Positions 15,228 through 24,265 of a stretch of 64,000 nt of DNA are shown here, piece after piece. The notes beneath the pieces are model-generated. The model saw only the letters and a list, made by a program, of their open reading frames with translations, did not search any database and was not told the origin of the DNA. The translations under genes and the position numbers were made by a program. This DNA comes from Shewanella halotolerans (GTDB lineage Bacteria; Pseudomonadota; Gammaproteobacteria; Enterobacterales; Shewanellaceae). Positions within the stretch are counted from its first letter, which is position 1, and each line of letters starts with the position of its first letter. The stretch covers positions 4,340,001 to 4,404,000 of the forward strand of contig NZ_CP080417.1 of assembly GCF_019457535.1 (NCBI RefSeq). The letters run 5' to 3'.

Positions 15228-16555
15228 TGGTCACTCTCCTCTGTGGCCGCCAGAACGGCAACTGTGCGGTTGGCGCGGCGTAGATAGGTTTGCGCAACAC
15301 GCTGAATATCTTCTGGGGTCACCTTGTTATAAGCCTCAGGCGCATTGAACAGCTTGTCGAAGCTGCCGAAATAGAGCTCGTAGGTTCCTAAGGTGTTGGC
15401 CTTGCCGTTAATGGTTTCCATGGCGCGGTAGAAGTTCATTAGCTTGATATTCTTCACCTTCTCAAGCTCATCCTGGGTCACGCCTTCGCGGGCGATACGG
15501 TTGATCTCACCGATCATGCCGCTCTCCAGCTCCTGGGCTGTGATGCCGGGGTTGGCAACGCCCATCACATAGAAGAGGTTAGGGTCGAAGCTCATCGGCA
15601 TATAGGTTTCCACCTCGATGGCCACCTGCTTCTCCACCAAGCCTTGATACAGGCGCGAGCTGTTGCCCGTAGTCAGGATAGAAGAGAGCAGATCCAGGGC
15701 GTAGTAGTCCTGATTCGAGGTCGCCGGCACATGGTAGGCCAGCATCACGTTCGGCGTGCTGACCGAGGCCTTCTGTACGAAGACGCGGCGCTCACCCTTC
15801 TGCAAAGGCTCGACCGTCTTCACCTCGCGTGGCGGAGTCTGGGCGGGGATCGGCGCAAAGTACTTGTTGGCCAAGGCCTTGACTTCGTTAAGCTTCACAT
15901 CACCGGCGATCACCACTACGGCGTTGTTGGGCGCATAGTAGGTCTTATGGTATTGCACCAGATCTTCCTGGGTCCAGGCGGCGATATCCGACTCGTGACC
16001 TATGACAGACCAGCTATAGGGGTGTGCGCGAAATGCGGCGCCCTTGATCTCTTCCTGCAGGGTACGCCAGTTAGAGTTTTCCAGGCCTGTGGTGCGCTCG
16101 GAGGCGACCACGCCACGCTCACTCTCGACCATCTCAGGATTGATATCCAGATGGGCGATACGGTCGGCCTCGAGATCGAAGATGGTCTCCAGGGCATTGG
16201 CCGGGAACCAGTCGGTGTAGACGGTCAGGTTTTCTGTGGTGTAGGCGTTGTTGGCACCGCCCGCCGCTTCCATGGTGCGGTCAAACATCTTAGGACCAAA
16301 TTTCTTCGAGCCGTTGAACATCATGTGTTCGAAGAAGTGAGAGATCCCCGTGATGCCCGGCACCTCGTTGCGGGATCCCACCTTCCAAAATAGATACATG
16401 TTGGCATTTGGGATCGAGGCGTCTTCTAGCACCATGATTTTCATGCCATTATCTAACGTGAAGCTTTTTATGTCTTCGGCTTGAGTTGCCTGCGCCCCCA
16501 TGGAGGAGAGGATTCCCCCAATGGAGAGGCACAGCGCGATAATCTTTCGCATCAT
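15224..16555 (-). CDS. M16-family zinc peptidase, catalytic subunit
   Basis: 443 residues with a cleavable signal peptide (about 1-24, ending AQATQA). The inverted zinc motif HFFEH (about residues 72-76) and the distal glutamate region EANRIAHLDINPEM-like segment (about 145-160) are those of active pitrilysin-family peptidases. The enzyme should degrade peptides in the periplasm. ATG 16555 is preferred because GAGGGA lies 7 nt upstream; the longer frame to 16636 adds a non-signal sequence. It forms a two-gene operon with a zinc-less partner, overlapping by ATGA. Confidence 0.88.
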   Translation of the reverse strand: MMRKIIALCLSIGGILSSMGAQATQAEDIKSFTLDNGMKIMVLEDASIPNANMYLFWKVGSRNEVPGITGISHFFEHMMFNGSKKFGPKMFDRTMEAAGGANNAYTTENLTVYTDWFPANALETIFDLEADRIAHLDINPEMVESERGVVASERTTGLENSNWRTLQEEIKGAAFRAHPYSWSVIGHESDIAAWTQEDLVQYHKTYYAPNNAVVVIAGDVKLNEVKALANKYFAPIPAQTPPREVKTVEPLQKGERRVFVQKASVSTPNVMLAYHVPATSNQDYYALDLLSSILTTGNSSRLYQGLVEKQVAIEVETYMPMSFDPNLFYVMGVANPGITAQELESGMIGEINRIAREGVTQDELEKVKNIKLMNFYRAMETINGKANTLGTYELYFGSFDKLFNAPEAYNKVTPEDIQRVAQTYLRRANRTVAVLAATEESDQ

Positions 16556-16768
16556 CTGTCGTTCCCTCATTCGTGAGCAGATAGAATTTTTCTCGGTATC
16601 TGGTGGCATCGTTTGTGAGCCCCCAATCATCGACAACTATAAGAGGCGAAATTATAAATAAGATCAAGTCTGTTGTAGCGACTATCGCGAGAGAGAATTG
16701 TAACTTATTGCTTTTGTGCCATGCTAAGACACAAGTTTGACGGCACCTAACCCGAGGGAGAGTACGCC

Positions 16769-17479
16769 TTGCCACAAGCCACAGAGATCGATTTAGCCTA
16801 CCTAAACCGCATCAACTGCAACACAGAGGCGCAGCTGCAAATTCTCACGCCGCTCAGGCCCATCAGGCTCAAGACCCGGCTGATCGGCATAGACCCGGAC
16901 AACGCCATCATTCTCGCCCTTGGCCAGGACAAATACTGGCAGGCCGCCCAGGACTATATTACCCAGGGACAAGGTGTGGTGGTGCGCCTGATCAACAGCG
17001 ACGATCCCGAGGCCAACATCCTCGCCTTTCGCAGTCAGATCAAGACCCTGCTCAACAACGCCGGGCGCTGGTTAGTGGTGAAATACCCCAAGGCGCTGCA
17101 GAGCGTAGCCCTGAGGCAACACTGCCGCATTCCGGTCAATCTGGCCGCCTCGATACATGAGCGCACGGCAGAGAGCCACTCCACCCATGTCTGTTCCAGC
17201 GGCTTTCTGCAGGATATCTCGGTCAAGGGCGGCGCCTACATAGGTGATGAGATTGAGGGAGGCGCCCTGAATCAGGGCTATCGTTTACAGGTCAAATTTG
17301 GGCAGTCGCTGGAGGCCCTCAGCGTGCCTATCCTGCTCAAGAACATCCAGCCGCCAGGCGTGGGGCGCAGCCAGTATCAATACGGCTTCATCTTAGATGA
17401 GGGTCAGGATGAGGAGACGTTGGGCGACTTTGCCCAGAAGGTGATCATCAATCACCTGATGCAGCAGCCTAAGGCATAG
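16769..17479 (+). CDS. PilZ-domain cyclic-di-GMP-binding protein
   Basis: 236 residues. The N-terminal half (about 15-105) looks like the YcgR-type PilZN domain. The C-terminal PilZ domain starts at the c-di-GMP motif RQHCR (about 115-119) and continues with DISVKGG (about 151-157), the D/NxSxxG motif. It probably senses c-di-GMP and affects motility or surface behaviour; the partner is unknown. The start is a TTG with GGGAGAG six bases upstream. A PAS-GGDEF-EAL protein gene lies close by at 18755. Confidence 0.85.
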   Translation: MPQATEIDLAYLNRINCNTEAQLQILTPLRPIRLKTRLIGIDPDNAIILALGQDKYWQAAQDYITQGQGVVVRLINSDDPEANILAFRSQIKTLLNNAGRWLVVKYPKALQSVALRQHCRIPVNLAASIHERTAESHSTHVCSSGFLQDISVKGGAYIGDEIEGGALNQGYRLQVKFGQSLEALSVPILLKNIQPPGVGRSQYQYGFILDEGQDEETLGDFAQKVIINHLMQQPKA

Positions 17480-17539
17480 CCCTAAAAATGAGTCTTTAAG
17501 GCAACGGCCTGAGACTGAATCTGAGGATTAATCTGAGGC

Positions 17540-18175
17540 TTAGCATTTAGTAAAGAAGACCACATCCTTGTCTATCACCTCGAGCCGCCAGTTAAACGCT
17601 TTAGCGATCCACTCGAAGGTGGCGGTGCTGTAGAAGCGGATATGGGTCTGATCCTGCTTATAATGCCAGTTGGCAAAGGCGGCCTCATCCAGCACCCGCT
17701 TGGTCATGACAGCCAGACAGCTGCCCGGCTTCATCATGGCATCCAACCTCTGCAGCAGGGCCGAGGCATCGGCCACATGCTCTATCACCTCTGTCATGGT
17801 AATAAAGTCATATTGCTGCTTTAGCAGCTGCTCGTCGGGAAAGTAGTAGAGATCATAGTTGTCCATGGCAATCCCCGCCTCGCCCGCCATCACGCTGATG
17901 GTCGGCCCCGGGCCACAGCCAAAATCCAGCCCTCTATGCTCGCTAGTCAATCGTTCACTCAGGGGTAACCAGGTGCGCCCCAAGAAGCGCCGATAGCCCT
18001 GATCATTACTGTCGTTTTGGTGATGGTCGTAAAACGCCTTCTCGGCTTCGGCGCTTAGGAGGTACTGGTCGGGGACGCTCACCAGATGACACTGGTTACA
18101 GATTTCATATGCTCTGTGCTTATCGCGATGAAAGCACGCCAGGTTATCACTATGACAAAGGGGACAAAGACTCAC
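17540..18175 (-). CDS. Class I SAM-dependent methyltransferase with zinc-ribbon N-terminus
   Basis: 211 residues. The N-terminus has two CxxC pairs (CPLC and CNQC, residues 4-7 and 27-30) like a zinc ribbon. The SAM-binding motif is GLDFGCGPGP (about 83-92), followed by the acidic and TEVIEHV segments of small-molecule methyltransferases. Proteins of this design are often annotated as methyltransferase domain 11/23 family; the substrate is unknown. It is followed by a small gene for an exported charged protein on the same strand, 11 bp away. Confidence 0.82.
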   Translation of the reverse strand: MSLCPLCHSDNLACFHRDKHRAYEICNQCHLVSVPDQYLLSAEAEKAFYDHHQNDSNDQGYRRFLGRTWLPLSERLTSEHRGLDFGCGPGPTISVMAGEAGIAMDNYDLYYFPDEQLLKQQYDFITMTEVIEHVADASALLQRLDAMMKPGSCLAVMTKRVLDEAAFANWHYKQDQTHIRFYSTATFEWIAKAFNWRLEVIDKDVVFFTKC

Positions 18176-18186
18176 AGGGCTTCCAA

Positions 18187-18534
18187 TTAGCTTTTGGGTT
18201 TGGGGATTTTTCTTTCTTGGGCCGCGGCTTCGCGCGCCTCTTTTAAGTACTTAGACTCTCGACTCTCGCGCTCGTTAAACTGACGCTGCGCCTTCTCGCG
18301 CTGGTCTTCCTGCCACTCGCCCGATTGCTGACGTTCGAGCACGGCCTGCTCTCTCGCCTGAGTGGCGTTGGCTGCCTTTCTGGCCTTCTCTAGCTGCTCC
18401 GCCTCCGTCTGGCGGGCAATCTTACTGGCCTCCTCGGCCTTAGGGCTCATGCGCTTATGCTCCTTCGCCGCCAGATCCCAGCTCAGGCTAGCGAACAACA
18501 CCAAGACGATACAAGAAATTGAGCGGGTCAACAT
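18187..18534 (-). CDS. Unknown small exported coiled-coil protein
   Basis: 115 residues. A signal peptide (about 1-24) is followed by a highly charged Glu/Lys/Arg/Ala-rich helix, probably a coiled coil, to the end. The ATG at 18534 has AAGGAT upstream and gives a proper signal; the longer frame to 18639 does not. No family is recognised. It probably lies in the periplasm and is expressed with the methyltransferase gene downstream. Confidence 0.65.
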   Translation of the reverse strand: MLTRSISCIVLVLFASLSWDLAAKEHKRMSPKAEEASKIARQTEAEQLEKARKAANATQAREQAVLERQQSGEWQEDQREKAQRQFNERESRESKYLKEAREAAAQERKIPKPKS

Positions 18535-18754
18535 GACAGTTATCCTTAACCAGATGAGGGTCTGTGGTGATTCTAGCACTATCACGAGCGCAAAGCTGAA
18601 AAACCTGAGGCCCGGCTCCCTTAAGGGATTTGTTAACAAATGTCATAAAAATGACTGAAAAACCATGCAAAAACTTATCCTTAGGTTTGAGTCTCTTGTC
18701 AATTCGCGGTATTTTTAACCCAATTGGCACAGAGAAGACCAGCGCAGGCAAGAT

Positions 18755-20905
18755 ATGCTGCTCTATGCCCCATTTGCGAGCCATCTCTTGGAGCACCCTA
18801 TGGGCCCTTGGTTTACCTTATTGGCGCAGCTTAGCAGCGCACAGCCTGAGATTCAGCGGCAACTCGACAGTTGGCGCCAGGATGAGTGCGCTTACCTAGC
18901 CGTTCTCAAGGGACACGCCTTCATAGGGGCCAGTCAGGGCACGCTGGATTATTTCGACACCCAGCGCGATAGCTTCATCACGGCCACCCCCTACGACTTC
19001 TCCCCACGGATCCAGGCCAGCGGCATCAACAGCATAGAGGTGGCGCAGCAACTGATCGAACGCGTCCATCAGGGCGAGGTGGTCAGCATCAACTGGCTGC
19101 ACATGAGCCAGCTGGGGCGTGAGCTCCCCACCAAGGTCACCATGCTGCCGGCAGATCATGAGGGAAGCCAAGTGATCCTGGCGCGCTTCGATCCCGCCGA
19201 TCGCAGGGCCAAACGGCGCGAGACGGTATCCAACGGATTCGATCGCCTACCGGCGCAGTTGGTCTCCAGCATATTGGAAGACAGCGCCGAAGCCGTCTAC
19301 ATCAGTAACCACCAGCATGAGATAATCGCGGTCAACAAGGCGATGTGCCGCATCTGCGGCTATAGTGCCGACCAACTGCTGAATAAGAGTCCGCTGGAAC
19401 TACAGGGATTTTGCGAGGCCAGCCAAAGACAAACCGATTTCCTACAGAGCCTGGAAGAACGCGGCAGCTGGCAGGGCGAGACAATGAAGACCCGCTCCGA
19501 TGGCAGCCAGTTTCCCGCCTGGAAGAGCTGCCGCAAGCTACAGATAGACGGCGAGATCTTCTATGTCACCCTATTTAGCGACATCAGCGCCAAGAAGCGG
19601 CTGGAGTCGCGCCTGACCGAACAGGCCATGGTCGACACCCTGACCGGACTGCCAAACCGCCACCAGCTCAAGCTGCATCTGGATCAGGTACTGGCCGATG
19701 CCATGGAGGTAGGCGGTAAGCCGGGCGCCGTGATGTTTTTGGACCTTAACGGCTTCAAGAATGTGAACGATTGCTTCGGCCACGCCACAGGCGACAAGGT
19801 ACTGCAACTGGTGGCCGCACGCCTCGAGGCCAGCTGCATCGACAATGCCCATATCGCCCGTCTCGGCGGCGACGAATTTACCTTAGTGTTAAACGATTGC
19901 CAGGATAGCGAGGAGATTGAGGCCATCTCGCAGCAGCTGCTGGCGATATTCGACGCGCCCTTCGAGATCAACGGTCAGAAGTTCTTCCTGGGTACCAGCA
20001 TAGGCATAGCCTGCTTCCCGGAACATAGTGACCAGGCCGCGCAACTGCTCAGCTTTGCCGACACCGCCATGTATTGCGCCAAGAAGAGCCCTAACCATGT
20101 GCTCTTCTACGACAGCCAGATGCACAGAGATGCCCAATACAAGCTGAAGACGATCAACGATCTGCGCCACGCCTTTAGTCTGAACCAGTTCCAGCTGGCC
20201 TATCAAGTGATCGTCAACCTCGATGGCAGCCAGGTATTGGGAGTCGAGGCGCTGCTGCGCTGGCACAAGAGTGATACAGAGATAATCGAAGCCAGCGACT
20301 TCGTCCCCCTGCTGGAAGAAACCGGCCTGTTGATCAACATAGGTCAGTGGGTGCTCACCACCGCCTGTGAGCAGGTCGCCAAGTGGCGCAGCGAGATAGA
20401 TAAACCACTTCAGGCCTGCGTGAATGTGTCGGCAACCCAACTGGAACATCCGGATTTTGTTAAGCAGGTAACCCATGCGCTCGAATCCAGCGGCCTGCCC
20501 GCCAACGGCCTGGTACTGGAGATCACCGAATCGGCCCTGCTGCGCCAGCCCAAGCGGGTGAAAGCTACCCTCAACCATCTCAAGGCACTAGGGGTGCGTA
20601 TCGCTATCGACGACTTCGGCGCCGGGCTCTCTTCCCTCAGCAAGTTGGGCAGCCTACCCATAGACACGCTCAAGATAGATGCGGGCTTCGCCGAACGACT
20701 CAACGATCCCCAGGGTCGCGAGCTCTGCCAGGCCATGATACAGCTGGCCCAGGCGCTTAAGATCCAATTTGTGGTAGAAGGGGTCGAGACGCTGAAGCAG
20801 AAACAGATACTGGCGGGGATGGGCCAAGGGTTCGCCCAGGGGTATTTTTATGGTTATCCGACGGCGGCGGAGCAGTTCACCAAGGCAAACTTCATCCTGC
20901 ATTAA
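18755..20905 (+). CDS. PAS-GGDEF-EAL cyclic-di-GMP turnover protein
   Basis: 716 residues without membrane spans. An unknown N-terminal region (1-165) precedes a PAS domain (about 172-285), a GGDEF domain with intact LGGDEF (about 369-374) and an EAL domain with VEALLRW (about 497-503). The EAL residues NVSATQL, EITES, AIDDFGAG, VVEGVET and QGYFYGYP are all kept. Both synthesis and breakdown of c-di-GMP look chemically possible. The inhibitory RxxD site before GGDEF is not preserved (SCID). The PAS domain likely sets which activity dominates. The nearby PilZ gene could be a receptor. Confidence 0.93.
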   Translation: MLLYAPFASHLLEHPMGPWFTLLAQLSSAQPEIQRQLDSWRQDECAYLAVLKGHAFIGASQGTLDYFDTQRDSFITATPYDFSPRIQASGINSIEVAQQLIERVHQGEVVSINWLHMSQLGRELPTKVTMLPADHEGSQVILARFDPADRRAKRRETVSNGFDRLPAQLVSSILEDSAEAVYISNHQHEIIAVNKAMCRICGYSADQLLNKSPLELQGFCEASQRQTDFLQSLEERGSWQGETMKTRSDGSQFPAWKSCRKLQIDGEIFYVTLFSDISAKKRLESRLTEQAMVDTLTGLPNRHQLKLHLDQVLADAMEVGGKPGAVMFLDLNGFKNVNDCFGHATGDKVLQLVAARLEASCIDNAHIARLGGDEFTLVLNDCQDSEEIEAISQQLLAIFDAPFEINGQKFFLGTSIGIACFPEHSDQAAQLLSFADTAMYCAKKSPNHVLFYDSQMHRDAQYKLKTINDLRHAFSLNQFQLAYQVIVNLDGSQVLGVEALLRWHKSDTEIIEASDFVPLLEETGLLINIGQWVLTTACEQVAKWRSEIDKPLQACVNVSATQLEHPDFVKQVTHALESSGLPANGLVLEITESALLRQPKRVKATLNHLKALGVRIAIDDFGAGLSSLSKLGSLPIDTLKIDAGFAERLNDPQGRELCQAMIQLAQALKIQFVVEGVETLKQKQILAGMGQGFAQGYFYGYPTAAEQFTKANFILH

Positions 20906-21093
20906 ACCGATAACTGTGTCAGCGCCTCGAGGGCAATACTGCCTCCCTGCATGGACAGTAAACTGACACAGCTATCTGACCACTCTATCTTGAGTGACTC
21001 AGGCTATTAGACCTTAATTCGTTTCAGATTATCGTGATCTACCCCATAGGCTTTTTCCGCAACCTATAGTTGGTTCACAGTTTTATCACCAAG

Positions 21094-21696
21094 TTATTTG
21101 GGCTCGTATCTGTGCCTCACCGCCGGGGGCATGGCCGCCAGACGTTTCTCCACCAGGGCCGCCAAGGCGTCATGAAGTGGCGACACATCGCAGCCAGGTT
21201 CTAGCGTCTCTATGGCCAGCGCCGCCGCCTCCAGGGTCGACAGGCTATCATCCCGTTTGGCCTTACGTATGGTGTACTTGGAGGGGGCGTCGAGATTCAG
21301 GTGTACCCCGGTAAACTCAAGCAGCCAAGGGTTTAGCTGCAACAACTTGTAGGCCTTGCGCCAGGTACCGTCGAGCAGCAACAAGATCGCATCTTGGTGC
21401 TGCACCGACGCCGCCAGTGGCTGGCTGGTTTCGCTGGGGTAGAGCAGACACACAGGCCCGCTTTGCGCCGCGAGATAGCCCCTCAGGTCGGCAAAATCTT
21501 CCGGCGTCTCCCCCACCACCAGCCGCAACTGCTCCCCCATCACAGCCTGCATCAGCTTGACGCTGTTCTTGGCATGAGACACCTCGCTGGGGTGCTGCAA
21601 CACGATCACCTCGACGCGGGTAGATAACGGACGAATGCTGTCGCACAGACAGGCATTAACCGGGTATTGGCATTGGGGGCAAACGGGACGGCTCAC
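21094..21696 (-). CDS. tapT: DTW-domain tRNA-uridine aminocarboxypropyltransferase (TapT-like)
   Basis: 200 residues. Four N-terminal cysteines (CPQCQYPVNACLC, 6-18) form a probable zinc site. The DTW-family core is visible as LLDGTWRKA (about 107-115), followed by the SKYTIRKA segment. Members such as E. coli YfiP/TapT transfer the aminocarboxypropyl group of SAM to U47 of tRNA (acp3U). The protein is cytosolic and the gene is single. It is a little shorter than the E. coli enzyme. Confidence 0.85.
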   Translation of the reverse strand: MSRPVCPQCQYPVNACLCDSIRPLSTRVEVIVLQHPSEVSHAKNSVKLMQAVMGEQLRLVVGETPEDFADLRGYLAAQSGPVCLLYPSETSQPLAASVQHQDAILLLLDGTWRKAYKLLQLNPWLLEFTGVHLNLDAPSKYTIRKAKRDDSLSTLEAAALAIETLEPGCDVSPLHDALAALVEKRLAAMPPAVRHRYEPK

Positions 21697-21920
21697 AAGA
21701 TCCTCGATAGCGATGGCTGAGTGCTATATCTAACCGAGCTGACACACTGCGCGACTCGGCCACTTAAAACTCACGCATAAAAATCAAACCTTTACACAAC
21801 AATCGATTAACAAATATAATCCAGCGCTGGGCAATGGCTCGTCTTAAAGCAAGATTATAACGGGCAGCTGAGTGTTATCACAGCATGGACGCTGCCAATA
21901 AATCAACAAGGAAGAAGAAC

Positions 21921-22874
21921 ATGAAAAAACAGCTACTCACACTCCCTCTCCTCCTAGGGTTAACGACACAGGCGTTTGCCGGTGAAGCCGTTAATACCTT
22001 TCAACACGAAGCCAATGTGAGCTTCGGCACCGACACAGATCACTTCGAAGACGGTGTCTGGAACCTTGACTACCGCTTCTATTTTAAACCTGTGGAGAAT
22101 AACAATGCCCCCCATGCACTGGCGGGATTCCTTGCGCAAACCTCCTATTTAGGCGGTATGTATGCTCAGGAAAACGCCTATGACGATACGGTTCGCTACA
22201 CAGTAGATGGCCGATATGTGATGGACTCCAAATGGTTTATCGGCGCCAATTATCTCTATCTCGATGTGGCTCAAGACGATTTGATTGCATCTGTGATAGA
22301 TGAAGATCAAACCGGTTATGGCATCAACTTCGGCTACTATTTTAACGACAGCTCCGAAGTCGCCATCTATTACCAGTATCAAGGTAACTCAGATTCTTGG
22401 AGCATGAGCACAGAGGAAGTCGTTAATTACGATCTAGACAATAGTCTCTATGGCGCTCATATCCGCACATACTTCCCGCTGCAATCGACCACAGGCTTAG
22501 ATCTAAAGGCCCAGATCGAATATGGCAAACTAGAAAGCAGCAGTGTCATCGCTTCCCGACCGATAGAGAGCCGCTATGAAAACGACACGACTCACGTGAG
22601 CCTGAGCGCCGACTGGTATATCACCCCGGCTTGGTCAGTTGGCGCCGGTTATAGCTGGTTCAATAGCGATGCAAAAGCCCAGTTGCCCACCCAGGATAAT
22701 ACCGTTTACACATACAGCTATGATGACAGCATCAACCTGTTTAGCCTGTCGACGAAATATTGGTGGCAAATATCCAACAACTTCGCCGCTAACTTCGCCG
22801 GGGTTAAGCGATTTTCCGATGAAGATTTAGCAGATGAGTTCCTTATCGGTATTGGGGTAAACGCCCGCTTCTAA
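21921..22874 (+). CDS. Putative outer-membrane beta-barrel porin
   Basis: 317 residues with a signal peptide (about 1-20, TTQAFA). The mature part has alternating amphipathic strands rich in Tyr and Trp, acidic turns, and ends in the phenylalanine typical of Bam-assembled barrels (GIGVNARF). It resembles putative-porin family proteins; the transported solute is unknown. The ATG at 21921 follows AGGAAGAAG; the in-frame ATG at 21885 would block the signal. It is a single gene ended by a hairpin at 22890. Confidence 0.8.
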   Translation: MKKQLLTLPLLLGLTTQAFAGEAVNTFQHEANVSFGTDTDHFEDGVWNLDYRFYFKPVENNNAPHALAGFLAQTSYLGGMYAQENAYDDTVRYTVDGRYVMDSKWFIGANYLYLDVAQDDLIASVIDEDQTGYGINFGYYFNDSSEVAIYYQYQGNSDSWSMSTEEVVNYDLDNSLYGAHIRTYFPLQSTTGLDLKAQIEYGKLESSSVIASRPIESRYENDTTHVSLSADWYITPAWSVGAGYSWFNSDAKAQLPTQDNTVYTYSYDDSINLFSLSTKYWWQISNNFAANFAGVKRFSDEDLADEFLIGIGVNARF

Positions 22875-22882
22875 CGTCAGCC

Positions 22883-22918
22883 CAAAAAAAGCCTGCATTG
22901 AGGTCACTAATGCAGGCT
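22883..22918 (-). terminator. Intrinsic terminator between porin and Bcr/CflA genes
   Basis: Stem AGCCTGCATT/AATGCAGGCT (22890-22899 with 22909-22918), nine-base loop. On the minus strand it is followed by seven T, so it ends the transporter transcript; it may also slow the porin transcript. Confidence 0.8.
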
Positions 22919-22952
22919 AAAAGGGTGTTGCTAATGGATTAGGTTGCGCCTA

Positions 22953-24155
22953 TCAATGGGCGTGACGCTCCTGGTGCCAGGTGTCTAGTCGACTCATGTT
23001 CATGGCAACCAGCAGAAGGCTCGCCAGGCCGCCCATGACGACAACTACGGCGTAGGGTGCGGTCAGCGAGGTCTGCTGCACCAGACCCGCCAGAATCGAG
23101 GCGCCGCTCATCTGAATGAAGCCAAGCATGGCGGTCGCCGTACCGGCACGCTCGCCAAAGCCCGCCAGGGCCATGCTGGTCGCCGGACCAAGCAGCAGGG
23201 CGAAACCGATACACAAGAGCATCATAGGCAGCATGAAGCCGAAAGCAGCCGCGAGTCCGGTCTGTGGCCCTGCCCACTGCACCGCAAACTGTAGCAGTGC
23301 CGAAACCAACATGGCGCTCAGGGCGACGATAACGGTCGGGCGGTTCCCCAGCTTCTGAATCACCACAGGCGCAGCGAAACAGGCACCGATATTCACCAGG
23401 GCATTGAGACCGAACAGGCCGCTAAAGGTCAGCTCGGACACGCCTATGGTCTCGATAAGCCACACGGGCGAGTAAGAGACATAAGCAAGAATCGCCGCCA
23501 TGCCCGCCATACAGGCGAAGGCATAAAACATAAAGTGCGGGTCCATCAACACAGGCTTATAACGCGACCAGCGATAGAGCGGCCCTTCGGTAACCGTGTT
23601 GGCCGGACGCGTCTCTGGCAGACGATAGCCGACGATGATCATTATGATGATGGCGTACAGTGTCATAAACACGAAGGTGGATCGCCAGCCAAATTGCAGC
23701 GCCAGCAGGCCGCCCAGAGTCGGCGCCAGAGCAGGGATCACGCAGATCACACCGTTAAGATAGCTGTAGTAGCGGGCGCCCTCTTTAGGAGTGAAACAGT
23801 CTCTGACGGCACTAAATACCACGATAGAGGTTGAGCATGCTGCCAGCCCCTGCAGCACTCGCGCCAGTTGCAGCCATTGAAACTCCATCGCCACCGCAGC
23901 CAACAGGCTGCTGGCGATATAGAGCAGCAGACCACCCAGCGCGATAGGACGACGACCGTAACGATCCGCCAGCGGGCCGATCAGCACCTGACCGACACCC
24001 ATGGCAAACAGAAACAGCACCAGCGTCGACTGCACCTGACTGGCCGACACAGCAAATTCGGCCGCCATCACGGGCATAGAGGGCAGATAGATGTCGATGG
24101 CTAATGGGCTCAAGACCACCATCAACATGAGTATGGGTAACAGGTTCCGACGCAT
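22953..24155 (-). CDS. Bcr/CflA-family MFS drug efflux transporter
   Basis: 400 residues with about twelve membrane segments. The first helix with DIYLPSMP (about 21-28) is a signature of the Bcr/CflA drug:proton antiporters, and motif A GPLADRYGRRP (about 60-70) is intact. It should export a small toxic compound in exchange for protons. It is divergent from a LysR regulator across 110 bp, which probably controls it. The C-terminus is histidine-rich (HQERHAH). Confidence 0.9.
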   Translation of the reverse strand: MRRNLLPILMLMVVLSPLAIDIYLPSMPVMAAEFAVSASQVQSTLVLFLFAMGVGQVLIGPLADRYGRRPIALGGLLLYIASSLLAAVAMEFQWLQLARVLQGLAACSTSIVVFSAVRDCFTPKEGARYYSYLNGVICVIPALAPTLGGLLALQFGWRSTFVFMTLYAIIIMIIVGYRLPETRPANTVTEGPLYRWSRYKPVLMDPHFMFYAFACMAGMAAILAYVSYSPVWLIETIGVSELTFSGLFGLNALVNIGACFAAPVVIQKLGNRPTVIVALSAMLVSALLQFAVQWAGPQTGLAAAFGFMLPMMLLCIGFALLLGPATSMALAGFGERAGTATAMLGFIQMSGASILAGLVQQTSLTAPYAVVVVMGGLASLLLVAMNMSRLDTWHQERHAH

Positions 24156-24265
24156 ATTTCTCTAATTTTATGTAGGGGTAAAGGTAATGATGCTTATTTT
24201 AGACCAGCCAAGTTATGAACAGAAATGGTATAATTTCAAAAGCTAATTTCCTGTAAGGAATATCT

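Noticed and set aside
15644..16393. 249-codon plus-strand frame
   Set aside because: Shadow of the catalytic M16 gene on the other strand.
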